From the IMG/VR virus record IMGVR_UViG_3300037459_000261, positions 1-48,821 of that record: a stretch of DNA of 48,821 nucleotides; one strand, 5' to 3'. Below the pieces are notes generated by a model that was given only the letters and a program-made list of their open reading frames with translations, was not told the origin of the DNA and searched no databases. This document shows, one piece after another, positions 5,801-15,245 of the stretch. This DNA is from a virus. The stretch's first letter is position 1. The number at the start of each line of letters is the position of its first letter. A program made the translations under genes and the position numbers.

Positions 5801-8800
5801 CTACCCTATGGACTCTTGCGCGTCGCCGAGGGCCTGGACCGCGTCTCTGGCCTCGTTCGCAGCGTCCCTGACCGCCCGCAGGCGAGGGATAAGGCTCTCG
5901 AGGGCGGTCGCCAGAGCGTTGACGGCTTGTTCCGTGGCACCGAGGTCACGGGCCGCCTGTGCCGCATCCTGTAGCCCCCTCGCGGCTTGCGGCGCGCTCG
6001 CGCCGATCTGATCGACTGCGGCGGCAAAGTCGGTCGGTGGGGAGACGGCCGAGAGTTGATCGGCGGCAGCGGCGAGGCTCTGCATCCCCGGGGAAGCCTC
6101 TCTCGCGGCGCTGGCGAGCCGCTCCGTCTGGGTGGCGAGATCGCCGGTGGGAGTCGCCGCCGCCCGGGCCTTCTCGCCGGCCTCCTCCGTCGCCTCCGAG
6201 ACCTCCTCCGTCACCCCGACCGCCTCTTTCTCGGTGTCGGCGAGCTCCTCCCGCGCCTCCTGCAGGATGGTGATGTTGCCCTCGGCGTCCTCGACCACCT
6301 TGACCTGGGTCTTGAGGGCCTCGTTTTGCTTTTCCGTCGCCTCAGTTTGTTCCTCGGTCTTCTCGCTCAGGGCGGCGAGCGACTCCTGGATCGACGTTAT
6401 GGCGTCCACGTTCTCCGGCGCCGTCTCCCCGGCGAAGGCGGTGAAGGTCTCGACGAGGGTCTGGATGTCGGCGTCCGTGAGGAGTCCGGCCTCGGCGAGG
6501 GTGGAGAAGGACTCGATCAGGCTGGACAGGGTCTCTTGGAAGGCGCCGGCCGTTTCCTCGCGGAAGCTGGCCAGGAACTCCTCCGACTTCAGAGTTTCGT
6601 CGATTTTGGCGATCACTTCGTCGAAGCGTCCCTTGATCTCCTGGGTGGCGGCGCCGACCTCCTGCGCGCTTTGCGTGGCGACCGGCCCGAACGCTCTGAG
6701 AGGAAAGGTGGCGTCGAGGATGGCCTGCTTGCCCCTCAGGATGGCGTCGGCGTCGAGCAGCCCTTTACCCTGGGCGCCGATTCGGACGAGCTCGTCGACC
6801 TCTTGCCGGAGCTGAGAGAGGGACTTCGTGACGGTGTCGACCTGGGCCGCGGTCTCGGTGAGCCCCACCGGCGCGCCGTCGCCGCCCGTGTCGGCCTCTT
6901 CGTCCGGAGCCTTGGCGGCGTCCCTGATGCCCGCGAGGCTGGCCTGTAGTTTCTCCTCGAGAGCGACCTTGTCGTCCGCCAGTTTTTCCGCTCGGGCGAG
7001 CTCCCTTTGTGCAAGCTGTTCTCTCTGCCGCTCCGCCGCGAGCTCCAAGTCGCGGATCTTTTGTTGGACTCCCCGCTCGATCTCAACCCGCTTCTCCGTC
7101 TCGAGTCCGGCCGCCGCCACGAATTCGGCGATCAACTTCTCCCGCTGACGTGAAAGATTCTCCTCGATCTTCGCGATGCTTTCTGCCGCCTCGCTCTCGC
7201 CGGCGACCCTCTCCTCGGCCTCAAACTTCGCCAAGTCCGCGAATCCACGGATCGCGTCCTCCCGCTGCTGGGTCGCCCGGGCCTCCGCAGCGGCCACACG
7301 ACGAGCCCCTTCGATCGCGTCCCTGACGGCCTCATCGTTCGCCTCACGCTGCCGCTCTGCCAGCTGGCTCACGATGCGGAAAGTTTCTTCCTCGAGAGCA
7401 CGCCGTTCGTTGTGGGATTGCCCGACGGCATCGGTGAGGCGCGCCTGCAGATTGCTCCGGAATTGGATGTCGCGGTCGGCGATCCGACCCAGATTCCGCG
7501 CCAGCTCTTCGGCGAGCTGGGTCCGGGCCGCGTTCGACAGCTTCGCGGCCTTCGTTTGCTCCTTGAAAGACTCCTCGGCTGCCTTGCGGATGCCGTCGAA
7601 GCTCTTGGCCGCGCCCTCGGCGCCCTCCTCGTTCGCGTCGATGATGCCCTGTCCGGCGAGGATCGCGGACTCCTCGATCCGCTTGAAAGCCTTCTCGCCC
7701 TCCGACCCGACGTCGATCAGCGAGTCCTTGAGGTCGTCGAGACCCAGGGCGTCGAAGATCGCCGGGAACTCCTCGGCGAACCCCTTGAGCCCGGTATTGA
7801 CGTCGTCGAGGGCTTCGACGACGACAGACAGACCGTCGGCGACGTCACTGAAAAGGCCGCCGAGCCCCGCGGCAAACTTCTCGATCTCGTCGCTGTTGTC
7901 GGCCACGGTCTTGAGCAGCCGAAGGAGACCGGGTTCCAGCTCGTCGGCGAGCGCAAGCTTCGCGTCTTCCGCCACTTTGCTGACCACCCGCAGGCGTCCG
8001 GCCAGCGTCTCCATGGCGTCGTCGGCGGCAGTGCCGGCCAGTTCGTTCAGGCCGATGGTGAGGGCCGGGATCGCCTCCTCGGCGGTCAGCTTGCCGGCGG
8101 CGGTCAGCTCGAAGAGGGAGGCCACGGTGCCGTCGAAGTCGGGCCGGATCTGCTGGAGGCCTGAGGCGAGAGCCTGGAGGGCGCCCGGGATGTTCTCTCC
8201 CAGCTGTTGACGAAGCTCCTCCATTTGGGCGACGCCTTTTCCGGCGATCTGGGAGACGGCGTTGATGGCCCTGCCGATGCTCTCTTGGCTCTTTCCGAAT
8301 GCCACGCCGGTGGCGGTCAGGGCTTCGAAGACCTCTTCGGTGTCCTTGCCGGCCACCGCCGTACCCCGGGTCGCCGCCGACAGGTTGACGAACCCGTCCG
8401 TCAAGGAGACCACGCCAACGCCGAGGCGGTCGGACAGCTCGTCGAGGAACTCAAGGCTCCCGGACGCGGCCGTGGCGCTGCCACCGATCTCCCGGAGCGC
8501 CAGGCGGGCGCCGTCGACTTTGCCCTTGAGGTCGGCGGACGCCTTGCCGAGCTCGGTTGCTGCGCTCGTGAAGCGCTGGATCACGTTGACCGCCATCGCG
8601 GCCAAGAGAGCGACGACGCCAGTCCGGAGGGACGTGACGGACTTCAGTACCTTTCCGATGTCGATGCCGGTCTTGTTGAAGCGCTCGAGCTCTTTCCGCG
8701 CCCTCTTCGTCGAGGCGCGGACGCGACGAAAGGCCTTTGCGGTTCCCTCGACCTCCCTGTTCTTGTCCGCGAAGTCGGTGACGGCCAGGCCGGTTCTCAC

Positions 8801-9088
8801 GACCTCTTTCCGAAGATCCCTGGCTTCCTTCGATCCCTCCTTGAACCCTTTGCCGAGTTCCGCTTGCTGAAAGTCGCGCTCCGCTTTCTGGAACTCCGAA
8901 AACAGCCGCTCGACTTCTTTCCGGGCGTCAACGATGTCGCCCGTGAGCTTGTCGAATCCGGCAGCGTCGGCAACGCCACCGACCGCTTTCTCGGTCCGTT
9001 CGGCCTCGTCGGCCAGTCCCTTCAGGACTTTTGATCCAGAGGTGTCCTTCCCTTCCACCTCCAGGGTCAGCTTGGCATCGGTGCCCAT
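5801..9088 (-). CDS. Tail tape measure protein, 1095 aa
   Basis: The longest gene. The N-terminal third contains the tape-measure domain hallmark around residues 270-310 (INAVSQIAGKGVAQMEELRQ, then QLGENIPGALQALA), preceded by a hydrophobic helix (VVALLAAMAVNVI, about residues 157-169). Long coiled-coil stretches rich in Ala, Glu, Arg and Gln fill residues 500-760 and 880-1000. In long-tailed phages the protein sets tail length and is packed inside the tube, then leaves during DNA ejection. As a rule of thumb, 1095 residues would correspond to a tail of roughly 150 nm. No frameshifted chaperone pair is evident upstream. Confidence 0.93.
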   Translation of the reverse strand: MGTDAKLTLEVEGKDTSGSKVLKGLADEAERTEKAVGGVADAAGFDKLTGDIVDARKEVERLFSEFQKAERDFQQAELGKGFKEGSKEARDLRKEVVRTGLAVTDFADKNREVEGTAKAFRRVRASTKRARKELERFNKTGIDIGKVLKSVTSLRTGVVALLAAMAVNVIQRFTSAATELGKASADLKGKVDGARLALREIGGSATAASGSLEFLDELSDRLGVGVVSLTDGFVNLSAATRGTAVAGKDTEEVFEALTATGVAFGKSQESIGRAINAVSQIAGKGVAQMEELRQQLGENIPGALQALASGLQQIRPDFDGTVASLFELTAAGKLTAEEAIPALTIGLNELAGTAADDAMETLAGRLRVVSKVAEDAKLALADELEPGLLRLLKTVADNSDEIEKFAAGLGGLFSDVADGLSVVVEALDDVNTGLKGFAEEFPAIFDALGLDDLKDSLIDVGSEGEKAFKRIEESAILAGQGIIDANEEGAEGAAKSFDGIRKAAEESFKEQTKAAKLSNAARTQLAEELARNLGRIADRDIQFRSNLQARLTDAVGQSHNERRALEEETFRIVSQLAERQREANDEAVRDAIEGARRVAAAEARATQQREDAIRGFADLAKFEAEERVAGESEAAESIAKIEENLSRQREKLIAEFVAAAGLETEKRVEIERGVQQKIRDLELAAERQREQLAQRELARAEKLADDKVALEEKLQASLAGIRDAAKAPDEEADTGGDGAPVGLTETAAQVDTVTKSLSQLRQEVDELVRIGAQGKGLLDADAILRGKQAILDATFPLRAFGPVATQSAQEVGAATQEIKGRFDEVIAKIDETLKSEEFLASFREETAGAFQETLSSLIESFSTLAEAGLLTDADIQTLVETFTAFAGETAPENVDAITSIQESLAALSEKTEEQTEATEKQNEALKTQVKVVEDAEGNITILQEAREELADTEKEAVGVTEEVSEATEEAGEKARAAATPTGDLATQTERLASAAREASPGMQSLAAAADQLSAVSPPTDFAAAVDQIGASAPQAARGLQDAAQAARDLGATEQAVNALATALESLIPRLRAVRDAANEARDAVQALGDAQESIG

Positions 9089-9098
9089 TTGGACACCC

Positions 9099-9317
9099 TT
9101 ACAGGATCCGAGACAGGGCCTTGAGGATCAGATCTTCGACGGTCAGAGCGGCGAACAACAGGCCCCAGAGGCCGGCACAAAAACGCCAGGTGAACGAGCG
9201 CCGCTGGACGTCGGCGGCCACCTTCGACGCCCCCACGGAGAGGGCGTCGAAGGTCGCGTACACCGCGAAGCCCAACAGCAGGCCCTTGGCCACAAGGTAG
9301 GCGATCAGGACAGCCAC
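9099..9317 (-). CDS. Small membrane protein, 72 aa, between tail and tape measure genes
   Basis: Two hydrophobic segments (AVLIAYLVAKGLLLGFAVYA near the start and WRFCAGLWGLLFAALTV in the second half) separated by a short polar loop. The position directly before the tape measure gene is where tail assembly chaperones often lie, but the composition is that of a membrane protein. Could be holin-like; function not assignable. Confidence 0.6.
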   Translation of the reverse strand: MAVLIAYLVAKGLLLGFAVYATFDALSVGASKVAADVQRRSFTWRFCAGLWGLLFAALTVEDLILKALSRIL

Positions 9318-9334
9318 GGCCCGACCTCACAGAG

Positions 9335-11179
9335 CTACGGCACCAGAGGCGTTGCAGGCGTCTGGGTCGCGGCGTCGAGCGTGTTGGTGAAGGTGAAGAC
9401 GGCGTCCTCCGGGAACGTGCCGCCGGGATCCTCGCCAGGTACCAGCGTGATCTCTTCCGGCCGCTCCGTCGGGCTTGTCACCGTGTGGCGTGGCGCCGTG
9501 TGGCGAGAATTCCCGAAGAAGAACTCCATCCGATACTGGGTCGCCGGCGAAGAGCCGGCGATGAGAAGCGGCCCGATAGCCACCACTTTGACCGAGACCT
9601 CTCGGGACGTTTCCTGCTCGATGATCACCGTCCCGTCGATCGCCTCGCGGGACATCGTCAGCTCGAGGACCCGGTTCCCGCGCTTGACCGGCAGACTCGG
9701 CCTCTTCTGGCCGGTGACCGGAGTCGAAACTACCGGCGGTGTCACCGTCCACGAGACGGAGTTGACGAGGAACGGCGAGCCGTCCTTTTCGACGGTGATG
9801 CCGAGGACGTTCATCAGCGGCGATTCGCCGAAGGCGCTCACGAACGACGGGCGCGTCTGGGCGACGCTCCACTGTGGCGAGACGGTGATCGTGGCGCCCG
9901 TGGTGCCGGCGACGTGATCCTTGACGAGGGTCGCGTTGTCCTTGTCGGCGATCGCCGCGAATCGGTGAACCTCGCCCGCGATCACCACCCGCTGGCCGAC
10001 GCGTGCCTCCGTCAACAGCTCCCCGTCGTTCCCGGGCGCGTTCAACGCCTTCGTCGATAGTGTGATGTCCCAGGAGCCGGATAACGAGATCTCATCGTTG
10101 AGTGTTGTGGCCGGCACGGCCGCGTTCGTCAGGGCCTTCTCGTGGAGGAACATCTCCACCTCGTCATGCGTCGTCAGGTCGCCGAAGGGCGCGCCGCTCC
10201 GCGAATCCTTGAGCTCGCCGTATTGAGCCGCCGCGGTGTCCAGGTTCAAGCCCTTCGGGAGGGTGGACTCGGTCGGGCCGAAGGTCTCGACGATCGTGAG
10301 CCCGGTGTCGGTGTTCGCATGGGCGGCGGTGAGCTCGAAAGTCGTGATGAAGCCCGCCACGATTGTCCGGCTCGCCACCTGGTGGAGGGCGTCGTCGATC
10401 TCGACGTAGTCGCCGTCGGCGAGCTCCGCCTCGGGGGCTCCGGCACCCGTTGGGGTGACCGTGGTCGTGCCGTTGATGTCCCAGGTGTCCGTCAAGACGA
10501 CCTCCGGGCCCTTCTTCGCCACCACCTGCATGGTGAGCGGATCGGTCGGCCCGGTGGCGACTTTGATGCTTTCCAGACGGATCTCAAGTGGCCCGGTCTG
10601 GCCGTTCCAGGCGCCGAAGTTCTCGAAGCCGATGACGGCCGCGGGTGCGAGAGTCGCGGTCGGACCAACGATCAGGGGGTCTCCCCAGTAGTCGCCGAGA
10701 GACGCCTGCAGGGTCAAGGTCGCGAGGAGAAGGGCGCCGGCGGTCGCGTCGAAGGCGACGGATGCCTTGACGTCCCACACCCGTTGGATAAATCCGTCGT
10801 CGCGCTCGAATTCGAAGGTGAAAAGAACACCGTTCCAGTCGATTGCCGTCTCCAGGGGTGACGCGATCGTCGTGAACACCGGAGTGGTGTCGACCACGGA
10901 TGCCCCTTCCTGGATCTGCAACAGGATCGGGACGACGTCCTCGGCGTTGACCTCGAGCACGATGTCTCCGCCGACGACGAACGGTCCCGGGAGGGCACGT
11001 TGCTGCATCCCGGTGCCACCGAGACCCTCGGGCTGGATCGAGGCTGGCGTGTTTACCACGGTCTCGGTGTTGATCCTCAGATGGAACGGCAGCAAGGTCG
11101 CCGGCACTCCCGGGCATTGCTGGGAACCATAGCGGACCTGGGTCTTGCCGGGGTCGAGAGTCGATGTTTGACCGGCCAT
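9335..11179 (-). CDS. Putative major tail (tube) protein with inserted beta modules, 614 aa
   Basis: A large beta-rich structural protein located between tail completion genes and the tape measure gene, the usual site of the tail tube protein. It is much longer than a typical tube protein (200-350 aa). Part of the excess is two copies of a ~65-residue module at residues 231-298 (begins TWDING) and 368-433 (begins SWDITL). A third copy lies in the connector gene at 12935-13117. Such modules may be surface decorations. The tail-tube assignment rests on gene order, not on a recognised motif. Confidence 0.65.
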   Translation of the reverse strand: MAGQTSTLDPGKTQVRYGSQQCPGVPATLLPFHLRINTETVVNTPASIQPEGLGGTGMQQRALPGPFVVGGDIVLEVNAEDVVPILLQIQEGASVVDTTPVFTTIASPLETAIDWNGVLFTFEFERDDGFIQRVWDVKASVAFDATAGALLLATLTLQASLGDYWGDPLIVGPTATLAPAAVIGFENFGAWNGQTGPLEIRLESIKVATGPTDPLTMQVVAKKGPEVVLTDTWDINGTTTVTPTGAGAPEAELADGDYVEIDDALHQVASRTIVAGFITTFELTAAHANTDTGLTIVETFGPTESTLPKGLNLDTAAAQYGELKDSRSGAPFGDLTTHDEVEMFLHEKALTNAAVPATTLNDEISLSGSWDITLSTKALNAPGNDGELLTEARVGQRVVIAGEVHRFAAIADKDNATLVKDHVAGTTGATITVSPQWSVAQTRPSFVSAFGESPLMNVLGITVEKDGSPFLVNSVSWTVTPPVVSTPVTGQKRPSLPVKRGNRVLELTMSREAIDGTVIIEQETSREVSVKVVAIGPLLIAGSSPATQYRMEFFFGNSRHTAPRHTVTSPTERPEEITLVPGEDPGGTFPEDAVFTFTNTLDAATQTPATPLVP

Positions 11180-11515
11180 TTATCTTTTCTCCTCGGGTGT
11201 GAGTCGTCTCGATCGTCGGACAGGAGGAGCCGCGGCCGGCTCTTCCTTCTCCTCTTCGGCCTCTTCGGCCTCTTCGGCCCTGGCGTCCGGCTCGTTCTTC
11301 CCCTTCGGCTCCGGAACATTCAGGACGTAGCAGCGGTCGGCCTCCAGCGCGGCAAGCTCGGCGTCGTCGAGCTCGACAACGAGGTAAGTGCCCCACGCGA
11401 GCCACGGCCGCACCTTCTCGCCAGTCGGGGACGTAGCTTGCCGACGGATGCCGAGTTTGACCCGGGAGTGGCCGCCGAGCTGCTTGGCGAAGCGAATTTC
11501 TCTCAGATGCGTCAT
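11180..11515 (-). CDS. Hypothetical structural-operon protein, 111 aa
   Basis: Globular N-terminal 70 residues (includes KLGIRRQATSPTGEKVRPWL and WGTYLVVELDDAELAALE) followed by an extremely acidic stretch (EEAEEAEEEKEEP) and a basic end (RRSRRLTPEEKR). Gene stop directly abuts the next start (11180/11179). Possibly a head-tail joining or capsid-related accessory; not a recognised family. Confidence 0.6.
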   Translation of the reverse strand: MTHLREIRFAKQLGGHSRVKLGIRRQATSPTGEKVRPWLAWGTYLVVELDDAELAALEADRCYVLNVPEPKGKNEPDARAEEAEEAEEEKEEPAAAPPVRRSRRLTPEEKR

Positions 11516-11518
11516 GTT

Positions 11519-12109
11519 TCACACCCTCACTGGAGGATTCTCCCAGTCGGCGACGCGGTAATTCGCCAGGAACTGGAAGGCGTTGTAGATTCCGGTGCCC
11601 GGATCCTCGCCGATGGCGTTCAAGCCGAAACTCAGGAAGACCTTGACGAGGGGAGCCCCACCGTAAGCGTTCTCGGCCAAAAGAGCATGCCGCGGGAGGT
11701 CGAGATCTTGGTCCTTCAGCAACCCCTCGACGTGGCGGAGAACGCCGTCAAGCGAGGCCTCGTCGTCGTCGAGCGCGCGGTGAAAGTTCTCGACGGAGAA
11801 GGTGATGGCGATCTGGGCCTCGCCTTCGATCCGGCCGACATCGGGGATGCTCTCGCGGTTGAAGACCGCGACGACGATGCTCGGGACGGCTTCCATCGGA
11901 ACCGGAATGGAGAGGCCCGAGCGGCCGATCCTGCCGGTCTTGTACGTTTGCGCGCCGGTGAGCCCGACGGGTGGGCGAGAACCGACTAGCCCCGGGCCGA
12001 GACCACCGGTGCCGCCGGCCCACTCGTTGACCAGCTGATCGGCGACGAGCGCGTCCTTCACCGTTACGGCGATCGGGTCGGAGGGTCCCTGTGGGAAAGC
12101 GCTAGGCAA
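11519..12109 (-). CDS. Tail completion/terminator-type protein, 196 aa
   Basis: Lies directly after a gpG-like gene and before the tail proteins, the place of tail terminator proteins in Mu-like and lambda-like orders. Sequence shows alternating strands (QIAITFSVENFHRALDDDEA, LVKVFLSFGLNAIGEDP). It overlaps the upstream gene by 8 nt. Call is by synteny; no diagnostic motif is visible. Confidence 0.55.
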   Translation of the reverse strand: MPSAFPQGPSDPIAVTVKDALVADQLVNEWAGGTGGLGPGLVGSRPPVGLTGAQTYKTGRIGRSGLSIPVPMEAVPSIVVAVFNRESIPDVGRIEGEAQIAITFSVENFHRALDDDEASLDGVLRHVEGLLKDQDLDLPRHALLAENAYGGAPLVKVFLSFGLNAIGEDPGTGIYNAFQFLANYRVADWENPPVRV

Positions 12110-12620
12110 GGAGGGCCTCCTCGGCGATCTTCTCGACCTTGCGGGCCAGCTCTCGATTCTTGTCGGCGAAGCGCCGCGCCGGTATGACGAGCGTCCTCGT
12201 CGAGGCCTTCAGATGGACGTCACAGGCGGCGCCCAGGAAGCGGCGCATCTTCTCGGTGACGCCGATCCTGGCGCCGAAGGCGTGCGCCCGCATCCCCGGA
12301 TGGGTGGCGATGATCGTAACGCTGTTTTTCGACGGGGCGGACCTCGCCGTCCGCCAGGCTTGCGCTAGCCCGCCCTGTGTGCCGCCGAGAATCTGCGCGG
12401 CCGGCGGACAGTCGCCGAAATCGTGCGTCTCGGCCCACCGTGTGAAGCCGCTGGGGCCGTGGTGCCCCTGGTCCCGGAAGTCCCGGACCGCTGAATCCCT
12501 CATCGCCTGGGCCAGGGGCTCTCGGGCGCGGCCGGCGACGGGGTTCTGGACGCGTTTGATCAGCGGGCGAAAGACGCCCTCGGCGCCGCGCAACGTCACC
12601 TTGAGACTCAGACCGGCCAT
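12102..12620 (-). CDS. Mu gpG-like virion morphogenesis / tail completion protein, 172 aa
   Basis: Pattern of the phage virion morphogenesis family: an N-terminal helix-rich part with MRDSAVRDFRDQGHHGPSGF, the conserved aromatic 'TRWAETHDF' region, a 'GGLAQAWRT' stretch and the C-terminal signature RTLVIPARRF (family form is 'iPaRpF'). These proteins join completed heads to tails. Start overlaps the upstream stop as TGATG. Order DUF1320-like connector then gpG then tail genes is the Mu-type order, which supports the call. Confidence 0.75.
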   Translation of the reverse strand: MAGLSLKVTLRGAEGVFRPLIKRVQNPVAGRAREPLAQAMRDSAVRDFRDQGHHGPSGFTRWAETHDFGDCPPAAQILGGTQGGLAQAWRTARSAPSKNSVTIIATHPGMRAHAFGARIGVTEKMRRFLGAACDVHLKASTRTLVIPARRFADKNRELARKVEKIAEEALLA

Positions 12621-13843
12621 CAGGTCACCGTCCCGATTCTCAGCCGGCTACCACCGTGGGTGTGCTCCTGGAAGGTCGTCCGGAGCCTCAAGAGAGGATC
12701 CGTCGGATCCGCCACGGCCTCAGCGAACCCGAACCCTGTGAGGGCGTCGGTCTTGGCGATGTCGGCGAACTTGAGTCGGCCCTGGCAGAGCCACCCGAGC
12801 TGTTCACGGACGACGGAGACAGCGTCCACGACGTTCTTCGGAATGTCCTCCGAACCGAAGGCGAGGTAGTAAATCGTCAGGACAGAGGACCATCGTCGCA
12901 AGAACGCCTCGCTGAGCTTCGGGACGGCCTTCGCCACGACGCTCGAGACACCGCCAACGTGCGCGGTCTTGAGCGAGAAGGCGTCGTCACTGGTGACGCC
13001 GAGAATCTCCCGCGTCTCGTCTCCGAGGACCACGAGCTGTCCGGGGCGGAGCTCAGACGACGCTTTGCCGCCCGTCCCCGTCACCTGTTGCAGGCCGGCC
13101 GAGACGTCCCACGTTCCAGCGAGGTCGCGGTGAAGGGGCACCGTGTAGCAGATCCCGGCGGACGCGTCGATCTCGGCCTCGGCCTGGCATCGTGCGCGGT
13201 CGATCAAGATCGCTGCCTGGTCCTGGTCCTGCAACATCTTGGAGAGCCGGCCGGTGTCGTCCAGGCTCCCGAAGACGTCGAGGTCGGCGCCGATTGAGTA
13301 AACCGCCTTGGCGCCGGCCGGGGCCGCGTCGGTCGCGGCGAGGACTCTCCAGTGAAATGAGTTCCGGACACCGCCGACGAAGAACGTCAGGTCGTAGTCG
13401 TCCGCGTCCAGCGGAGCCGCGCCCCACCCGGTGATCACCCAGTCTCCGAGCCCAGCAACGCCCTCAACGGCAGGATTCAGCCCACCGACGACCTCGGCGT
13501 CGTCGCGGTAGAGGCGTACCTCCATCGACGCGATGGTCTGCGCCGTGCTACGGAAGGGGATCACGCGGAAAGGGAAGTGGGGCGAGTCTTCCGGGTAGTA
13601 TTGCGTTGAGAAGCCGCCCGGCACCTTGAAGGTGACGGCGTAGATCGCGTCGTCGAGATCGGGTAGATTGGAGAACGTGACGGTGTTGGTTCCGGGCCCG
13701 GCGAGGGCCACGGCGACGGCGCCCGCGTCCACGGAAACGGCGTTCTCGTAGACCCTGCCGTCGAACCCTGCCACGGCGGTGAAGCCCGCGGCCACGGCGG
13801 CCGTCTGGTCGCCCGGCAGCGTCAAAGTGAGGCTACGGGCCAT
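12620..13843 (-). CDS. DUF1320-like head-tail connector with N-terminal extension and inserted beta module, 407 aa
   Basis: Residues 185-240 (FGSLDDTGRL to IDRARCQAEAEIDA) and 305-360 (FLRRWSSVLTIYYLAFG, then VREQLGWLCQGRLKF) match the two halves of Mu gp36-type DUF1320 proteins, which are normally about 140 aa. Between them sits a ~60-residue module (243-303, VTGTGG, LRPGQLVVLGDE) that also occurs twice in the tail protein at 9335-11179. The first 180 residues are an extra beta-rich region. A good RBS (GGGAGGAC) precedes ATG 13843. The fusion/insertion architecture is unusual; the DUF1320 call is from pattern memory. Confidence 0.65.
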   Translation of the reverse strand: MARSLTLTLPGDQTAAVAAGFTAVAGFDGRVYENAVSVDAGAVAVALAGPGTNTVTFSNLPDLDDAIYAVTFKVPGGFSTQYYPEDSPHFPFRVIPFRSTAQTIASMEVRLYRDDAEVVGGLNPAVEGVAGLGDWVITGWGAAPLDADDYDLTFFVGGVRNSFHWRVLAATDAAPAGAKAVYSIGADLDVFGSLDDTGRLSKMLQDQDQAAILIDRARCQAEAEIDASAGICYTVPLHRDLAGTWDVSAGLQQVTGTGGKASSELRPGQLVVLGDETREILGVTSDDAFSLKTAHVGGVSSVVAKAVPKLSEAFLRRWSSVLTIYYLAFGSEDIPKNVVDAVSVVREQLGWLCQGRLKFADIAKTDALTGFGFAEAVADPTDPLLRLRTTFQEHTHGGSRLRIGTVT

Positions 13844-13892
13844 CTGTCCTCCCGGCCTCGTGCCAAGCCATTCCGATGTCGACCCATGGCGT

Positions 13893-14318
13893 CTAGCTCT
13901 CGGCCTCGACGATTGAGAGCTCGGACAGTTTGATCGCTACACCAGCGTCCAGAACGTCGGGGTCGGCTGGCCAAACGTTACAATAGGTGACCGTCCTGTT
14001 GCGCCCCTCGGTTTCTTGATTGCATGTCCAGCTGGCTGCAGCGTCTGTCGTGTACCAGGCCTCGACGCGATGAGCCCACGTTGTAGCGTTTCTGCGAACG
14101 TCCCGGCCAAAGTCTTCACAGTCCTTTATCGCGGCAGGCGCAACGCAGCAGTCCGAGCCGCCGCAGCCTCCGAGCGCCGTCGGATGATCCGCCCAATCCC
14201 GCATGGATAGGATCGTCTTCCCGCGGACCTCGGCCGGCCCCTTCGCGGCGGGATTGGTCAACGCTAGGAGGATGATGGCTAGAATGACGGTAAGGACGAG
14301 CGTTTTTGCTTTTCGCAT
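13893..14318 (-). CDS. Exported cysteine-rich protein, 141 aa
   Basis: N-terminal signal-peptide-like segment (KTLVLTVILAIILLALTNPA) after a short basic start, then a soluble region with seven cysteines including GGCGGSDCCV and NQETEGRNR. Base composition is clearly less GC-rich than the flanking capsid genes. Together with the next gene it forms an unusual exported or membrane-anchored pair inside the head module. Possible roles are superinfection exclusion or a surface appendage; neither is shown by the sequence. Confidence 0.65.
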   Translation of the reverse strand: MRKAKTLVLTVILAIILLALTNPAAKGPAEVRGKTILSMRDWADHPTALGGCGGSDCCVAPAAIKDCEDFGRDVRRNATTWAHRVEAWYTTDAAASWTCNQETEGRNRTVTYCNVWPADPDVLDAGVAIKLSELSIVEAES

Positions 14319-14333
14319 ACAGAGCTCCTGTAG

Positions 14334-15245
14334 TTACTTTGTGAGAAACAGTCGAATGAAGTACGTTACATCACCGATTTCGAGCTCGATCCAGGCGTCC
14401 TGAGTCGCGCCGACTGTACCAGCATCGACAATCTCAAAATCTTCGGTCGGTAGCACCATATGCAGGGGCGATTCGGGGGTTGCTGTTCCTAGGCCAATGT
14501 CACCATTATTGGCAACGAAAAGAGCCAGACCGTCCCCGTCCGTCTTCGAGACTGCGAAAATGTCGCGACTCGCGTCACCATTGTTAGAAATCTCTGCACG
14601 AGTATCCGGAATGACAAAATTGTCAGACACAATCAACCGGTTCCGGACCTGGACCAGCAGTGTCCCTAGCGTCAGCTGGCGACTCGACCGAGCATTGATT
14701 TCAATGTCGCCACCAGCAGCTAACACGATCCTGTTAGTAAGTGACTCTATCAAGATGCGACCACTGGGCGCGTTAATATCCATGAAGCTCAGTGGGGACT
14801 CGATGACCATCCCTGCAACACCTGACTTGACGACATCGCCGTCAAATATTCCACCCGCTGATATGTCACCCGCTACGGTCAAGTTGTTGAGTGCAGCGTC
14901 GTACGTTATTCCTGGGTCAGTAATCAGGTTACCCCCGGACAACAGCGTAAGACCGCCATCATCAAACGGCGTTCCCGAAGTGACCCCAACATTTCCCACC
15001 GTTTCCCAGGTACCAGCGGCCGCGTTGCACCAGTGGACGGAGAACAGCTCCAGGTTGATGAGCGTCTGGTTCTCGTTCAGGTCCCGGCCAAACCCGCAAG
15101 GCGTGGCGTCCACCGCCGCCTGGTTGGCGACGGGGGGGATCTCGGTGGGGTCGGCCTCCAGGACCTGTTGCGCCTCCGCCACGCCGAAAGCCGCCGCCAC
15201 GAGGCCGACGGCGAGAATTCGGCGGACGAGGCGCTTGCCGGTCAT
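14334..15245 (-). CDS. Signal-peptide-bearing fibre/appendage-like protein, 303 aa
   Basis: Start at 15245 overlaps the upstream stop (ATGA). A clear signal peptide (RRILAVGLVAAAFGVAEAQQ) is followed by repetitive beta sequence (LTVAGDISAGGIFDGDVV, INAPSGRILIESLTNRIVLA) and LFVANNGDIGLGTATPESPL. The last is the 'N-G-xVGIGTxxPxxxLH' element that precedes S74 chaperone domains in tail-fibre proteins, but here no S74 domain follows. Most of the gene is much lower in GC than its neighbours, which suggests recent acquisition. Fibre-like or host-surface protein; the presence of a signal peptide is odd for a virion fibre. Confidence 0.7.
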   Translation of the reverse strand: MTGKRLVRRILAVGLVAAAFGVAEAQQVLEADPTEIPPVANQAAVDATPCGFGRDLNENQTLINLELFSVHWCNAAAGTWETVGNVGVTSGTPFDDGGLTLLSGGNLITDPGITYDAALNNLTVAGDISAGGIFDGDVVKSGVAGMVIESPLSFMDINAPSGRILIESLTNRIVLAAGGDIEINARSSRQLTLGTLLVQVRNRLIVSDNFVIPDTRAEISNNGDASRDIFAVSKTDGDGLALFVANNGDIGLGTATPESPLHMVLPTEDFEIVDAGTVGATQDAWIELEIGDVTYFIRLFLTK

